The notes below the pieces were generated by a model, which did not search any database, was not told the DNA's origin, and saw only the letters and a program-made list of their open reading frames with translations. From NCBI RefSeq assembly GCF_026241165.1, contig NZ_JAPFQN010000010.1:173960-237959 (forward strand): a stretch of 64,000 nt of DNA. Direction: 5' to 3'. How positions within the stretch are numbered: position 1 is the stretch's first letter; each line of letters starts with the position of its first letter. Shown here in pieces: positions 36,619-46,281 of this stretch. A program made the translations under genes and the position numbers. The DNA is from Mangrovivirga halotolerans (lineage in GTDB: Bacteria > Bacteroidota > Bacteroidia > Cytophagales > Cyclobacteriaceae).

Positions 36619-37200
36619 TTATATGGATAAATTTAATCTTTCTATTTCATTAAGTAGATCCCGGGGTAAATCACATCCTTTTTTCAGATCAAAACCGGTA
36701 ATACTACCATCTTGTCTATAGGTGATATCAATACAGGTTTCTATTCGCTCCTTTAGCAGAATTCTAGCTCTTTGTATCCGGCTTTTCGCTGCAGTTAAAC
36801 TTAAGTTCATTTTAGCAGCTATTTCTTTATGTGGAACTTTCTCAATGTCCGCCATATAGAGTGGATTCCCATATTTTTCAGGAAGATAATTTTTGATCAC
36901 GAATCCTGATAAATCACAATAGCATGTAGAGGAATTATTATTGTCAATAATTTCAGGTATTTCGTGATAGGAGAAGGCCTGGTTTTTTGATGTTTTGCGG
37001 TAATGATCGGCTATTGTGTTTCGAGCTACCTGAAATAACCAGGACTCGGGATTTTTTATTATTCTGCTTTCCAGGGCTCTATTAAATTTAATTGCAATCT
37101 CCTGAAGAATATCCTCTGCAATTTCATTTGTATCAACCTGATCTTTTATAAAATTAAAAAGGTAGTCACTCTGATTATTCCAAATAGTATTGAATTTCAT
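36619..37200 (-). CDS. sigZ: RNA polymerase sigma factor of the SigZ type
   Basis: 193 residues. Sigma region 2 (FNTIWNNQSDYLFNFIKDQVD, AEDILQEIAIKFNRAL, WLFQVARNTIADHYRK) and region 4 (EKVPHKEIAAKMNLSLTAAKSRIQRARILLKERIE) are complete. Between them STCYCDLSGFVIKNYLPEKYG is the Cys-rich linker typical of SigZ, and the end GCDLPRDLLNEIERL is shared with that group. Presumed to direct a small extracytoplasmic regulon; no anti-sigma gene is adjacent. Its start is about 95 bases downstream of the DUF998 gene. Confidence 0.85.
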   Translation of the reverse strand: MKFNTIWNNQSDYLFNFIKDQVDTNEIAEDILQEIAIKFNRALESRIIKNPESWLFQVARNTIADHYRKTSKNQAFSYHEIPEIIDNNNSSTCYCDLSGFVIKNYLPEKYGNPLYMADIEKVPHKEIAAKMNLSLTAAKSRIQRARILLKERIETCIDITYRQDGSITGFDLKKGCDLPRDLLNEIERLNLSI

Positions 37201-37297
37201 CTTCGCTAATTTCTGATGGAAATTATTTCAATTTTAAATTAAAAATGGTGAAAAATGCTTAATTAATTTATAATATATTTAGTTAGTCCTTATTCTG

Positions 37298-37906
37298 CTA
37301 AACTGCGAAATCAGTGTTATTTATTAATTGGTAGGATACAACAATTGGCCATGCCACAAGTAACGTACAGATCAGTCTTTCATAAGCGCCATCAAAATTA
37401 TCCGGTATTAAAGGTAATAAAGGGGCAAAAATCAACCATAGACCTGCGATCCACCATGAAAACTTTTTAAGGAACGGTTTCAAGTATTTCAGGTCAAAAC
37501 TACTCAGGACAGTTAAAAATAGAAATAATCCAGCCAATGTAAATACTAACTTGCGATGGATAGCATGACCAGTATGACCGGGTCTTCCGGCATATTGGTT
37601 GTGTTCAGCTATTAATACAACTGTAGCACTCATTAAGATTAAGATAATCATGCTGATTATCCATTTAGTACCTTTCCTTTTCCATAAAAGTAAGCCTGCA
37701 GCAAGAGCAAAATACCCTAATGCAAGTAAATCTAATCCGATGTCTTGTATCCAGCCATATTTGCCTATTGCCAGCATACTTATAGTATCACTGATCGGGT
37801 CGTGCTTTTCATGTAAAATTATCCCGACAACATCAGCAGCTATGACCGCTATGCAACCACTAATTCCAATTATACCGCAAGTTTTAATTATCGTTCGTTT
37901 TTCCAA
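37298..37906 (-). CDS. DUF998-type integral membrane protein
   Basis: 202 residues with six hydrophobic segments. The first (IGISGCIAVIAADVVGIILHEKHDPISDTISMLAIG) and the third part (ALGYFALAAGLLLWKRKG) match DUF998, in which HDPISDTISMLAIGKYGWIQD is the conserved loop after helix one. Function unknown. It precedes sigZ on the same strand. Confidence 0.75.
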   Translation of the reverse strand: MEKRTIIKTCGIIGISGCIAVIAADVVGIILHEKHDPISDTISMLAIGKYGWIQDIGLDLLALGYFALAAGLLLWKRKGTKWIISMIILILMSATVVLIAEHNQYAGRPGHTGHAIHRKLVFTLAGLFLFLTVLSSFDLKYLKPFLKKFSWWIAGLWLIFAPLLPLIPDNFDGAYERLICTLLVAWPIVVSYQLINNTDFAV

Positions 37907-38217
37907 TTAAATTTAATTTTAAGTCACAAGGCAATAACCAGAAGGTAATCAATTTCTATTGTTAATAAGTCTGATAATTGATAAATCTAATGGGTTCTTT
38001 CAGAATCTGTTTAGTAAAATTTAGGGTTAGTTGTTACTTACAACCGCCAAGCATTTGCATTGTAAATATTGTTTGGAATTCTTAACTTAATTAATGTGAG
38101 CTATTGACTAATGTGAATTTTTGATTCAGAAACTTAAAACATTAGCATTATCTATCGGTTTTAGTCTTCATAGCTTATCAATTTAATTTTATTGTATAAA
38201 TGTAGCCTTGTCTTGCT
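37907..38217. other. Divergent intergenic region
   Basis: Lies between the minus-strand DUF998 gene and the plus-strand AsmA-like gene, so it should hold promoters for both. AT rich, no strong palindrome. A TTGTATAAATGT string lies 20-30 bases before the plus-strand start but does not match the Bacteroidota consensus well. Confidence 0.4.
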
Positions 38218-40476
38218 ATGATCAAAAGAATAATGCTTTACTCCCTGGCAGTAACTTTATCGGTTATTCTGCTAGTTTTAATTTTGTTTCCTTTTGTTGT
38301 TCCGGGTATTGTAGAAAAAAACAGTAAGGAATGGATAGGTAGAAAAATAACCCTGGACAAAATGCGGGTGAATTATTTCACCGGGACCGTTAGGCTCTAT
38401 GATTTTGATTTATATGAAAAGGATGATTCAACTGTTTTTGTAGGGTTTGATACACTAATTGTTAATACGGAGCCTTATCGGTTATTCAGCAATACTTTTG
38501 TTGTTGAGCAGTTTTACCTGCAGGGTTTATTTGTTGATGTTATTATGTATGACTCAGCATTTAATTTTGACGATTTAATGGAATTGGGAAATGATACAAC
38601 TGCAGTGGTAGAGGAGGAGTCAACGGATGAAGATCCTATGAAATTTGAGCTTTCGGACATGGAGCTGAAAGATGCGATGTTTATTATTCAGGATGCAGAA
38701 ATACAAGATAGTATAGAAATAAAAAATTTTGATTTTTTTCTTCCGCATTTGGTATGGAATCAAGAAGAAGAAGACAGTAAAGCGGATATACGTTTTGATT
38801 TTAAGAATGAAGGTTATTTTGAATCCATCGTAGATTTTAATTCCGGGAGTGGAAATTTTAAGATAGATTTTATTTTGGGTAATTATGATATTTCAGGTTA
38901 CCAGGAATTTGCTGCAAAATATGTAGAAATCGGGAAATTTAAAGGTATAGTGGATCTTCAGATGGTACTGGAGGGAAATATTGATCTACCCCTTCAAACT
39001 TCCGTAACAAGTAAATTTACGCTGAGTGACCTGGCTCTGTATGATGATAAAGATAATGTTATGTTGGGCACAGATCGTTTTCTTATCGATGTTAAAGAAG
39101 CGAGTCTTTATGAAAAAAGGATAATAATTGATTCAATTTATTTTTTACAGCCTTCACTGTATTTCGAGGCCTATGATTCCACAAGCAATATTGCTCAATT
39201 TATGAACCGTGTTATGCCACCTGAAGAACAGGATTCGGTACAACAAAATGAAGAGGAACTAATTGCTGAAAATGTTTCTAAGGAAGAAGAAATGAAAGAA
39301 GACTCTATTTCAAATAATTCTACTCAACAATTCTATATCAGTATCAATACATTTTTACTGGAGAAAGGAAAAATTGATGTGGTTGACCGCACCCATGAAA
39401 ATACTTTTGAATATGACATATCTGATATTCAGGTACAAGCTGATTCGCTGAGTAATAATGATCCTACTCTTGATGTGGACTTGAGGATGGATCTTAGTGA
39501 TCGGGGAAAGATGGTTAGTGATATACTGGTCGACCTGGCTAATCCCGGAGAGATGAGTCTGGATTTTACGATATCAAGTTTGATGCTGGAAGATTTTGAT
39601 GTGTTTAGCAGGGAAGCCACAGGGTATCCACTGTTGTATGGTGATATGTATATGAAATCTGAAACAGTTGTTCGGAATGACTCAATAAAAAGTCAGAACG
39701 AAATAGTAATTCACAACATAAAATTCGGTCATCGACAGCAAATGATTGGTCCGCCTGTAAAATTTGCTATGTTTCTTTTAAAAGATAAGGACAAGGTGGT
39801 CAATATCGAAATGCCTATTGAAGGACCGGTAGGAGAGTCTGCAACAGAGATAGGTGATATGATATGGGATACCTTTAGTGGGTTATTGGTAAAAGTTGCT
39901 TCCACACCATTTAAATTTATTGGCTCAGTATTGAATGTATTTGATACAGATATTAAGCGGATCAAATACGACTATATGGATACCACTCTTACTGATCATA
40001 AACAAAGACAATTAAATAATATATTAAAGCTGGAGGATCATGAGGAGGAATTAAAGATCGACTTGGTATATTATAAAGATTCAATTCTTGAACGTCAGGA
40101 AATTGCTAAATATATAGTTGCGGAACAAATGGGTATTAAGGAAAAGAAGAATCATGAAAAATATGAAAAGAGGTTAAAAAACCGCGTCAATAAGCAATTA
40201 AAAACCGATACCCTTACGCTAGAAGCAGCTTGTCTTCGTTTGGCAGACCGTGGTAGGGTAGATGCTGTTTCGGCGATGCTGGATAGCGCACGTTTCCAGA
40301 GTTTACGAAAGTATTTATTAAGTCAGCGCGATACCACAGATATTAAATTATATATGTCGAAATCCTCTGCCCCGAATAACGAAGATAATAACCCTAGATT
40401 TGAAGTGAAATTGGGTATGAAGGATGATTTTATAGAAGAAAAATACATAAATAAAGGTAAGGATTATAATAAATAG
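38218..40476 (+). CDS. DUF748/AsmA-like envelope protein
   Basis: 752 residues, plus strand. One N-terminal helix (MLYSLAVTLSVILLVLILFPFVV) anchors a long beta-helical region. YFTGTVRLYDFDLYEKDDS, NTEPYRLFSNTFVVEQFYLQ and NTFLLEKGKIDVVDRTH are the repeating DUF748/AsmA units of bridge-like lipid transfer proteins. A low-complexity acidic insert (EEQDSVQQNEEELIAENVSKEEEM) lies near residue 340. A charged helical tail (residues 600-690) follows. The family is linked to outer-membrane lipid or protein assembly. Single gene; it ends 11 bases before the end of a convergent gene. Confidence 0.82.
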   Translation: MIKRIMLYSLAVTLSVILLVLILFPFVVPGIVEKNSKEWIGRKITLDKMRVNYFTGTVRLYDFDLYEKDDSTVFVGFDTLIVNTEPYRLFSNTFVVEQFYLQGLFVDVIMYDSAFNFDDLMELGNDTTAVVEEESTDEDPMKFELSDMELKDAMFIIQDAEIQDSIEIKNFDFFLPHLVWNQEEEDSKADIRFDFKNEGYFESIVDFNSGSGNFKIDFILGNYDISGYQEFAAKYVEIGKFKGIVDLQMVLEGNIDLPLQTSVTSKFTLSDLALYDDKDNVMLGTDRFLIDVKEASLYEKRIIIDSIYFLQPSLYFEAYDSTSNIAQFMNRVMPPEEQDSVQQNEEELIAENVSKEEEMKEDSISNNSTQQFYISINTFLLEKGKIDVVDRTHENTFEYDISDIQVQADSLSNNDPTLDVDLRMDLSDRGKMVSDILVDLANPGEMSLDFTISSLMLEDFDVFSREATGYPLLYGDMYMKSETVVRNDSIKSQNEIVIHNIKFGHRQQMIGPPVKFAMFLLKDKDKVVNIEMPIEGPVGESATEIGDMIWDTFSGLLVKVASTPFKFIGSVLNVFDTDIKRIKYDYMDTTLTDHKQRQLNNILKLEDHEEELKIDLVYYKDSILERQEIAKYIVAEQMGIKEKKNHEKYEKRLKNRVNKQLKTDTLTLEAACLRLADRGRVDAVSAMLDSARFQSLRKYLLSQRDTTDIKLYMSKSSAPNNEDNNPRFEVKLGMKDDFIEEKYINKGKDYNK

Positions 40477-40487
40477 TTAAGCCTTAA

Positions 40488-41216
40488 TTATTCATTTTGA
40501 GCTAAATGCCATTCGACCAAATTGGTCAGGTCTTTAAAATAATTTTTATCAATAAAACTTAGCTTTTTAGGATGCCCTAGGGAATAAACTCTGCCTTTTG
40601 CTTCGCTTAAACTACTTATATAATTATCAAGCAATTGTTTTGCTTCTTTATCACCATTGATTGCACATACAGAAAGATTAATTGCATGTTCCCAAAAATA
40701 CAGCCTGGATTCAGGATCAATTTTAACCTTTTCTAAATCTTTTAAAAATCTCGTTTTTAAATTATGAATTGTTTTTTCGTCTAAATTTTTATCTATTTCC
40801 ATGGGATCCCATCTAACCAGGGTTCCATTCTTTTGAATTTCATGATGGTCAAAAGCTCTTGGAAAAAATTCTCTTCCTGCAGGATTATCAATTTTAAGTT
40901 GTGGGATTTGTAGAATTTTTCTGATAACAGCGTTTTCGTTCTTAATATAAATTTCTGTTTTATAGAAGGATGAATGAAAGGGGAATTTTTTATTGTTAAC
41001 AACATCCAGCAAGACTCCTTCTGTAGATGAATAATAGTAGATCCCATTTCTACTATAGCTGTCATTGTCTTTAAAACATAATTTAAATTGATCATTTCTA
41101 TTCGCTGAATAATCTATCATATCCAATTTAACTGGCATGTCTTTAGGACAATCGCAATCCTGGGCGAAAATTGAAAGAGTAATAATTTGTAATAGAATAA
41201 ATATAAAAAACCTCAT
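40488..41216 (-). CDS. Secreted protein of unknown function
   Basis: 242 residues from MRFFIFILLQIITLSIFAQ, a clean signal peptide (upstream codons are not signal-like). The mature start DCDCPKDMPVKLDM has two close Cys. The middle contains VLLDVVNNKKFPFHSSFYKTEIYIKNENAV and the end PHKKLSFIDKNYFKDL-type helices (GHPKKLSFIDKNYFKDLTNL). No known family recognised. It converges on the AsmA-like gene. Confidence 0.6.
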   Translation of the reverse strand: MRFFIFILLQIITLSIFAQDCDCPKDMPVKLDMIDYSANRNDQFKLCFKDNDSYSRNGIYYYSSTEGVLLDVVNNKKFPFHSSFYKTEIYIKNENAVIRKILQIPQLKIDNPAGREFFPRAFDHHEIQKNGTLVRWDPMEIDKNLDEKTIHNLKTRFLKDLEKVKIDPESRLYFWEHAINLSVCAINGDKEAKQLLDNYISSLSEAKGRVYSLGHPKKLSFIDKNYFKDLTNLVEWHLAQNE

Positions 41217-41289
41217 CGTTGTTTTATTCAAAAAGTCTACGTAAAAATGATTGTTCATTATTCCCGGATACACCGTGAAGTTCAGATAA

Positions 41290-41946
41290 TTACAGTTCGT
41301 TTTTTTTCGGTTTCAAAAAGGTTCCATCATTCCATATAAGCTCAATCCTCCATGTAAGGCTATATTTTTCATATTCTGCAGGCAGACCTAATTCATTGTA
41401 TTGAGATTCAACAATTAAATTTTTACCCTTTTGAGGTAAAATGAAATCCAAATCATAACTATAAAATGATTGAATTATATCTTCAACATTGATTCCATCA
41501 CTGATCATTTTATCGATATCAATAAAATCACGTATTGTAATGGTAGGTAAAACGTTGAATAATTTTTGACGAATCAGGCTCTTTTTATTGCGAATAAAAA
41601 ATTCAAGACGTACATCACAAACAGGGCCGCAGCTTTGAGAATAATTAGCAACGAGCTGTCCTCCGTTTGATAAATTCCAATAAACTACTGAACTAAACCC
41701 TTCATAGCTGCCTCCATATGATAAATATCCATTTTTTGGTTGATAATCATAAAGGTATATATTTCGATCTCCAACTTCTTTATCCGCAACTTCCTTACCG
41801 GTTAAAAAATTGCTTATCATCATTTCTTTATCTTCCCTGGGTATCCCATCATAATTTGATAATTGCAGATATATATCCTTTAATTTTTGAGCTGGAGAAT
41901 AATTATAACTGATTATGACAAAAAAAATAAATAATAATTTCTTCAT
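41290..41946 (-). CDS. Secreted protein of unknown function
   Basis: 218 residues from MKKLLFIFFVIISYNYSPAQ, a signal peptide with a PAQ end. The mature part has EMMISNFLTGKEVADKEVGD and YLSYGGSYEGFSSVVYWNL and a single C-x4-C pair (CGPVCDVRLEF). Not recognised. It lies about 90 bases downstream (in reading direction) of the attC-like site that follows the acetyltransferase gene. Confidence 0.55.
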   Translation of the reverse strand: MKKLLFIFFVIISYNYSPAQKLKDIYLQLSNYDGIPREDKEMMISNFLTGKEVADKEVGDRNIYLYDYQPKNGYLSYGGSYEGFSSVVYWNLSNGGQLVANYSQSCGPVCDVRLEFFIRNKKSLIRQKLFNVLPTITIRDFIDIDKMISDGINVEDIIQSFYSYDLDFILPQKGKNLIVESQYNELGLPAEYEKYSLTWRIELIWNDGTFLKPKKNEL

Positions 41947-42037
41947 AGTTGATTTCAAGTGATTTATAGCGATCAGCTAAGCTCCGAAGGCTTAACCTTT
42001 CAAATTTCTTTAAAAATAACTTCTTCCGTATACCTTT

Positions 42038-42079
42038 GCAAACAGCTCACTAGCCGAATGAACTTAGTGGTTGTTAGCC
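42038..42079 (-). repeat. attC-like palindrome directly after the acetyltransferase stop
   Basis: On the minus strand it begins GGCTAACAACCACTA, continues through a 12-base loop region and ends TAGTGAGCTGTTTGC. The outer boxes carry the AAC and GTT triplets of integron attC ends, with CACTA/TAGTG arms and an unpaired base between. It abuts the stop codon at 42080-42082. Single site far from the array at 47.5-64 kb. Confidence 0.55.
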
Positions 42080-42547
42080 TTATTTGTTAGTAGGATTAAA
42101 TTTTTTCCTTTCTAACTTCATTGGAGTAATATTTTCAGAAAAGAAATGTGTTGTTTTCCCACAAATCGTCCCACCAAACTTCTCAATAAGAGCAATTGTT
42201 GCCTCTCTGGCCTCAATAGTTACATATTCTATGTCAAGTTCAAACGTTTCAATCAGGGATACCATTGCCAATTTTCTTCCAAGACCCCTTCCTCTAATTT
42301 TAGGATGTATGGAAAACCTACCCCAATGCCAGTTGTCCTTTTCCAACCAGGTAGCAGCCACTCCAAGAATTTCCTGGTTAAGTCCGATAATTCCCCACCA
42401 GTAAATTTTGTTCGAATTAATAGGGATCATTTCGACCGGAATATTTTGTTCAACATTAAAAATGGATGACAGGAATGTGTGGATTTTTTTTTGATGAATT
42501 GGTGATAGCCTTGCTAACTTTAGATCATTTAGTCCTGAGGTTAACAT
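42080..42547 (-). CDS. GNAT family N-acetyltransferase
   Basis: 155 residues. The acetyl-CoA loop is SIHPKIRGRGLGRKLAMVSL (motif A, RxxGxG/A) near residue 85. EYVTIEAREATIALIEKFGGTIC follows as motif B, with the C-terminal strand. Substrate unknown. The attC-like site at 42038-42079 follows the stop directly, so this gene may be a lone integron-type cassette. Confidence 0.85.
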   Translation of the reverse strand: MLTSGLNDLKLARLSPIHQKKIHTFLSSIFNVEQNIPVEMIPINSNKIYWWGIIGLNQEILGVAATWLEKDNWHWGRFSIHPKIRGRGLGRKLAMVSLIETFELDIEYVTIEAREATIALIEKFGGTICGKTTHFFSENITPMKLERKKFNPTNK

Positions 42548-42978
42548 ATAAATAATGGATAAACTTGGGTCATTAAGCCTAACGAAGTAATATAATGCAC
42601 TCAGTTGCCCTTATACTACCCGTTTACATAGTTGGTTATTCCGTTTAAAATGGAAATTATTAGTTTCCGATCAATAAACAAAGTATTTGTTCTGATTATC
42701 TATTAGTAATCGTTTATAAACGGTAGGCTATGGATACCTTTTATTATCTGTTTGCAGCCGTTTAATAACAATAACCTTTTGCTTTTATGAGGAGCCATTA
42801 AGTCATGTCAACTTCTTTTCTTTGTTTATATACGTTGGTTAAGCTTTGCCTTTTTGAAGTGTTCCTTAAATCATTATTACTGTTGGTATACAATCTCTTC
42901 TTTTGATTAAAAGCCTGAAGTTATGCGATCACTAAATTCCAGCCAGTAGTGGTGTCAGGTTTTTTAAATCTTATAAGC
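42548..42978. other. Intergenic region with tandem-like GTTTRTAACCG pieces and a repeat
   Basis: Repeated CCGTTT motifs occur near 42618-42780 (for example CGTTTATAAACGG and GTTTGCAGCCGTTTAATAAC), with a similar set at 48790-48870. Hairpin type B copy 3 lies at 42883-42955. No gene is seen. Confidence 0.4.
42883..42955. repeat. Interspersed repeat, hairpin type B, copy 3
   Basis: It has GGTATACAATCTCTTC, GATTAAAAGCCTGAAGTTAT and ACTAAATTCCAGCC at the positions of the copy at 24476-24545. The stem is degraded. Confidence 0.45.
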
Positions 42979-43014
42979 AAAAAGTCAAGTGAAACCAGGT
43001 TCACTTGACTTTTT
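42979..43014 (-). terminator. Strong rho-independent terminator of the subtilase gene
   Basis: A perfect 15-base stem, AAAAAGTCAAGTGAA with its exact complement TTCACTTGACTTTTT, spans a six-base loop; on the minus strand it ends in a T-run. It sits about 55 bases past the subtilase stop. Confidence 0.9.
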
Positions 43015-43068
43015 ATATTCAAAGAGATTACTCAATCGGAATCAATTTAATTCCAATAATTAGATTTC

Positions 43069-46000
43069 TTATTCTTTAATAATTTTATTAGAGACAGTTG
43101 ACTTCCCATCGGTAGTTTTGATGATATACATGCCATCTGGTAAACTACTGATAGAAATTGTTTTTTGCGTTTTATTTATTTTGCCTCTGATCATTTCTTT
43201 TCCTGTGACATCAATAATGACAAAACTGGCTTCCGTAGCTCCAGTTAATTTAACATTAATTGAAGAAACCGCCGGGTTAGGGAATGTAACAACATTGAAA
43301 TCTTCTAACTGAGAATTTGTTTTCAGGTTTTCTGAGAATAAACGAAAGTCTGAACTACTATTTATACAGAAGTTTTCTGTTGCCACAGAAGCAAATTCTC
43401 CACCAGTAGCGATAGTGCCACTGGCACTAGAAAGTGTATAAGAGCCATTCCCATATGCGCAGCAAATACCATCTCCATAAGAATCATTGATAGTAAATGT
43501 GTAACATCCTTCTGTTAAGTTAAATGTTTCGGTATAAGTCTGGTTATTGGAATAGCCATTACCAGAAGCAAGTGTGCTTCCTGCTTCATTGGTCAATGTC
43601 CAGGAAGTTTCTGAACCATAATCATCGGTAACAAGGGTGAGCGTAACCAGGGAGTTTCCTCCGTCAGAACCGGAACTAACAGATATGTTATCTATTGCAA
43701 TATCAGAAGACCAACTAGAACCGGTAGTTCCAACAAACCTGAATTGTACTGTGTTGCCAACATAGCCGGATAAATCAATTGAAGCAGTTCTCCATGCATT
43801 ACCTTGAGATCCTGAAATTGACCAGGTATTAGACCAGGAGCTACCGTTATCGGTGCTTGCCTGTAATTCTAAAGACCCCATTGATGTACCGTTCATATGA
43901 TAGTCGAATGTAAAGATTGCTGAAGATTCACTTGACAAGTCAAAACAAGGAGAGTTAAAGAAACTAACCTTATTTGGGTAGTTAGGATTCGAGGCTTCCA
44001 CATACATATAAAATGATCCATCGGAACCGCTAGAGGGACCTGTCCCACTGGAAGGTGTCCCATTGGCGTCTCTTGTCCAGTTTAAATCATCTCCAGACCC
44101 TTGAGACCATGCGCCTATTCCACTTTCAAAACTCTCAAAGTAAGGATAAGATGCGATCTCTCCGGTACAACCAACACCTGGCTGATCAGGCGTAATGACA
44201 GAAATCTCTGAAGAATAAGCTGAAGAACCACCTGAGCAGTTAGATCTCACTCTTACTGCATATGTAGTGTTTGCTGATAAACCTGTAAGATTCACAGAAG
44301 TGGTGTTAGAATTGTCTACAACTATTGATCCATTCAATTCAACATCATATGAATCCGCACCAGTAACAGCATTCCAGGAAACCGTAAAACTATTATACGT
44401 TACATCGGAAGAAGCAACTCCTGTCGGTACATCACATGCTGGTCCTCCAGCACCAATAGTGAAATTTTTACTTTCAGTAGAAGCGAACTCCCCTCCGGAA
44501 ATTAAAGTATTGTTGCCATCGGTAATAGCATAGGAACCATTGCCATAAGAACAACAGATACCATCACCATAGGAGTCATTGATGGTGAATGTATATTCCC
44601 CATCGGCTAAGCAGAATGTTTCTGTATACGTTTGATTGTTGCCATAACCACTACCGGAACCGATTGTAGCACCTGATGCGTCAGTTAATGTCCACGAAGT
44701 TTCTGAACCGTAATCGTCAGTTGTTAATACGAGTGTTACCTCTGTGTCCTCACAAGTTGGTGGGTCAACTGTACCACCAAGTGCAGCATAAGCATCCAAC
44801 ATGCCCGAACCTAACCGGCCATCATATGAGCTTGAATTCGCATTATAAAGCAGGTCAAAGTTCGCAGTGTTTTCTAAGATGCTTCTAAGCTCACTAGCAG
44901 TTAAAGGGTTGCCTTCTCTCCATGCTTTGGATGCCACCAATGCTGCCACTCCGGAAACATGTGGGCAGGCCATGGAAGTTCCTGATATCGTATTATAACT
45001 ACCTTGTGAAACGGGATAAGTGCTCAAAATACTTGAACCCGGAGCAGAAATATCAACCCAGGAACCATAATTTGAGAAACTCGATTTAGTTCCACTGTAA
45101 GTAGTAGAGGCTACCGCCATAACCGGAGCATATCTCCCTGGATAAGATCCGGAAGTTTGGCTATTGCTATTACCAGCGGCAAAAACTACTAAACCACCAT
45201 TTAACGGTTGTCCTGGACCACCCGCATTAGCAATGAAATAGTCAATCGCATTTTCCAGAACAGATGATTGTGATCCACCACCCCAGGAGTTTTGAGAGAT
45301 AACAGCTCCATTATCTGCAGCATAAACAAAAGCTTCGTCAAAACCGCCTTGAGAATTATTTCCAAAAACAGATAAAGACATCAGCCTGACACCATCATCG
45401 CTACCAGAGCCACCAGCAACTCCAGAAACACCAATGCCATTGTTGGTTTCTGCTGAAACGGTCCCGCCTACATGTGTGCCGTGAAAATCAATCGCAATAT
45501 CACCGTTGTCATTTCCGAAATTATAGCCATAATAGTCATCGACATACCCATTGTTATCATCATCAATACCATTGTTTGGTGTTTCATCGGAATTAATCCA
45601 CATGTGTCCTTGTAAGTCTGGATGAGTATAGTCTACTCCCTGATCTTCAATAGCAACAACTACATCAGATGAGCCTGTTTCAATTCCCCAGGCATCCAAT
45701 GCCCTGATGAGGTCATAGTGGTTAGCTTGAGTTGAGTACTGTGGATCATTTGGCGGGCCAGAAAGAGTATTTAACGACATTTCATACCGAGGCTCTGCAA
45801 TAGCAATATCAGAAATACTTTTATAAGCTTCTAATACCCTGTTTAAATCAGCTGTATCATCAAATTCAAGTTCGTACCATAGATGAAGCCCCCATTTCTG
45901 GTGTCTCGCTTCATATTTTCCGGCAGGACGAAATACACGCTTCATTTTTACGGTGTTAAACTCCCTGTTTTTAGCAGTAACTTCCGGAAATTGCGTAAGG

Positions 46001-46281
46001 CTTACATAAGCTTTGGAATCTCTACTGATCATACCATTTTTGTTGGCATCTGTCAGTTGTTCTAGTTTTTGTTGAACATCTTTTGTGTTTTTAAACTTGA
46101 TCCTGACAACTCCTTGTATAACACTTTTTCCTTTGAATTGAGTGGTTTTGGCATTGTGTTTTGGTGTTGTAGTAATTTGGTCTTGTGCGAATGAGGTGCT
46201 GGTACCAAGAATGATAGAGGCTAAAAATAGCATTCTAAAACTTGTTTCCATTGCCCTCTTGCATTGGGAAAGATAAGTCAT
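43069..46281 (-). CDS. Secreted subtilisin-like serine protease with T9SS sorting domain
   Basis: 1070 residues; a shorter start at the Met of METSFRMLFLAS (46251) is equally possible. A signal peptide ends near SFAQ. An S8 catalytic domain has Asp213 (VVVAIEDQGVDYTHPDL), His267 (DFHGTHVGG), the oxyanion Asn in FAAGNSNS and Ser436 (SGTSMACPHVSG). Then come one of two copies of an about 90-residue beta domain (VTLVLTTDDYGSETSWTL), a fibronectin III domain (SWNAVTGADSYDVELNGS), a MAM-like domain (FTFDYHMNGTSMGSLELQ) and the second beta copy. The C-terminal DVTGKEMIRGKINKTQKTIS stretch is a type IX secretion sorting signal, so the protease is exported and anchored outside the cell. Confidence 0.93.
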   Translation of the reverse strand: MTYLSQCKRAMETSFRMLFLASIILGTSTSFAQDQITTTPKHNAKTTQFKGKSVIQGVVRIKFKNTKDVQQKLEQLTDANKNGMISRDSKAYVSLTQFPEVTAKNREFNTVKMKRVFRPAGKYEARHQKWGLHLWYELEFDDTADLNRVLEAYKSISDIAIAEPRYEMSLNTLSGPPNDPQYSTQANHYDLIRALDAWGIETGSSDVVVAIEDQGVDYTHPDLQGHMWINSDETPNNGIDDDNNGYVDDYYGYNFGNDNGDIAIDFHGTHVGGTVSAETNNGIGVSGVAGGSGSDDGVRLMSLSVFGNNSQGGFDEAFVYAADNGAVISQNSWGGGSQSSVLENAIDYFIANAGGPGQPLNGGLVVFAAGNSNSQTSGSYPGRYAPVMAVASTTYSGTKSSFSNYGSWVDISAPGSSILSTYPVSQGSYNTISGTSMACPHVSGVAALVASKAWREGNPLTASELRSILENTANFDLLYNANSSSYDGRLGSGMLDAYAALGGTVDPPTCEDTEVTLVLTTDDYGSETSWTLTDASGATIGSGSGYGNNQTYTETFCLADGEYTFTINDSYGDGICCSYGNGSYAITDGNNTLISGGEFASTESKNFTIGAGGPACDVPTGVASSDVTYNSFTVSWNAVTGADSYDVELNGSIVVDNSNTTSVNLTGLSANTTYAVRVRSNCSGGSSAYSSEISVITPDQPGVGCTGEIASYPYFESFESGIGAWSQGSGDDLNWTRDANGTPSSGTGPSSGSDGSFYMYVEASNPNYPNKVSFFNSPCFDLSSESSAIFTFDYHMNGTSMGSLELQASTDNGSSWSNTWSISGSQGNAWRTASIDLSGYVGNTVQFRFVGTTGSSWSSDIAIDNISVSSGSDGGNSLVTLTLVTDDYGSETSWTLTNEAGSTLASGNGYSNNQTYTETFNLTEGCYTFTINDSYGDGICCAYGNGSYTLSSASGTIATGGEFASVATENFCINSSSDFRLFSENLKTNSQLEDFNVVTFPNPAVSSINVKLTGATEASFVIIDVTGKEMIRGKINKTQKTISISSLPDGMYIIKTTDGKSTVSNKIIKE

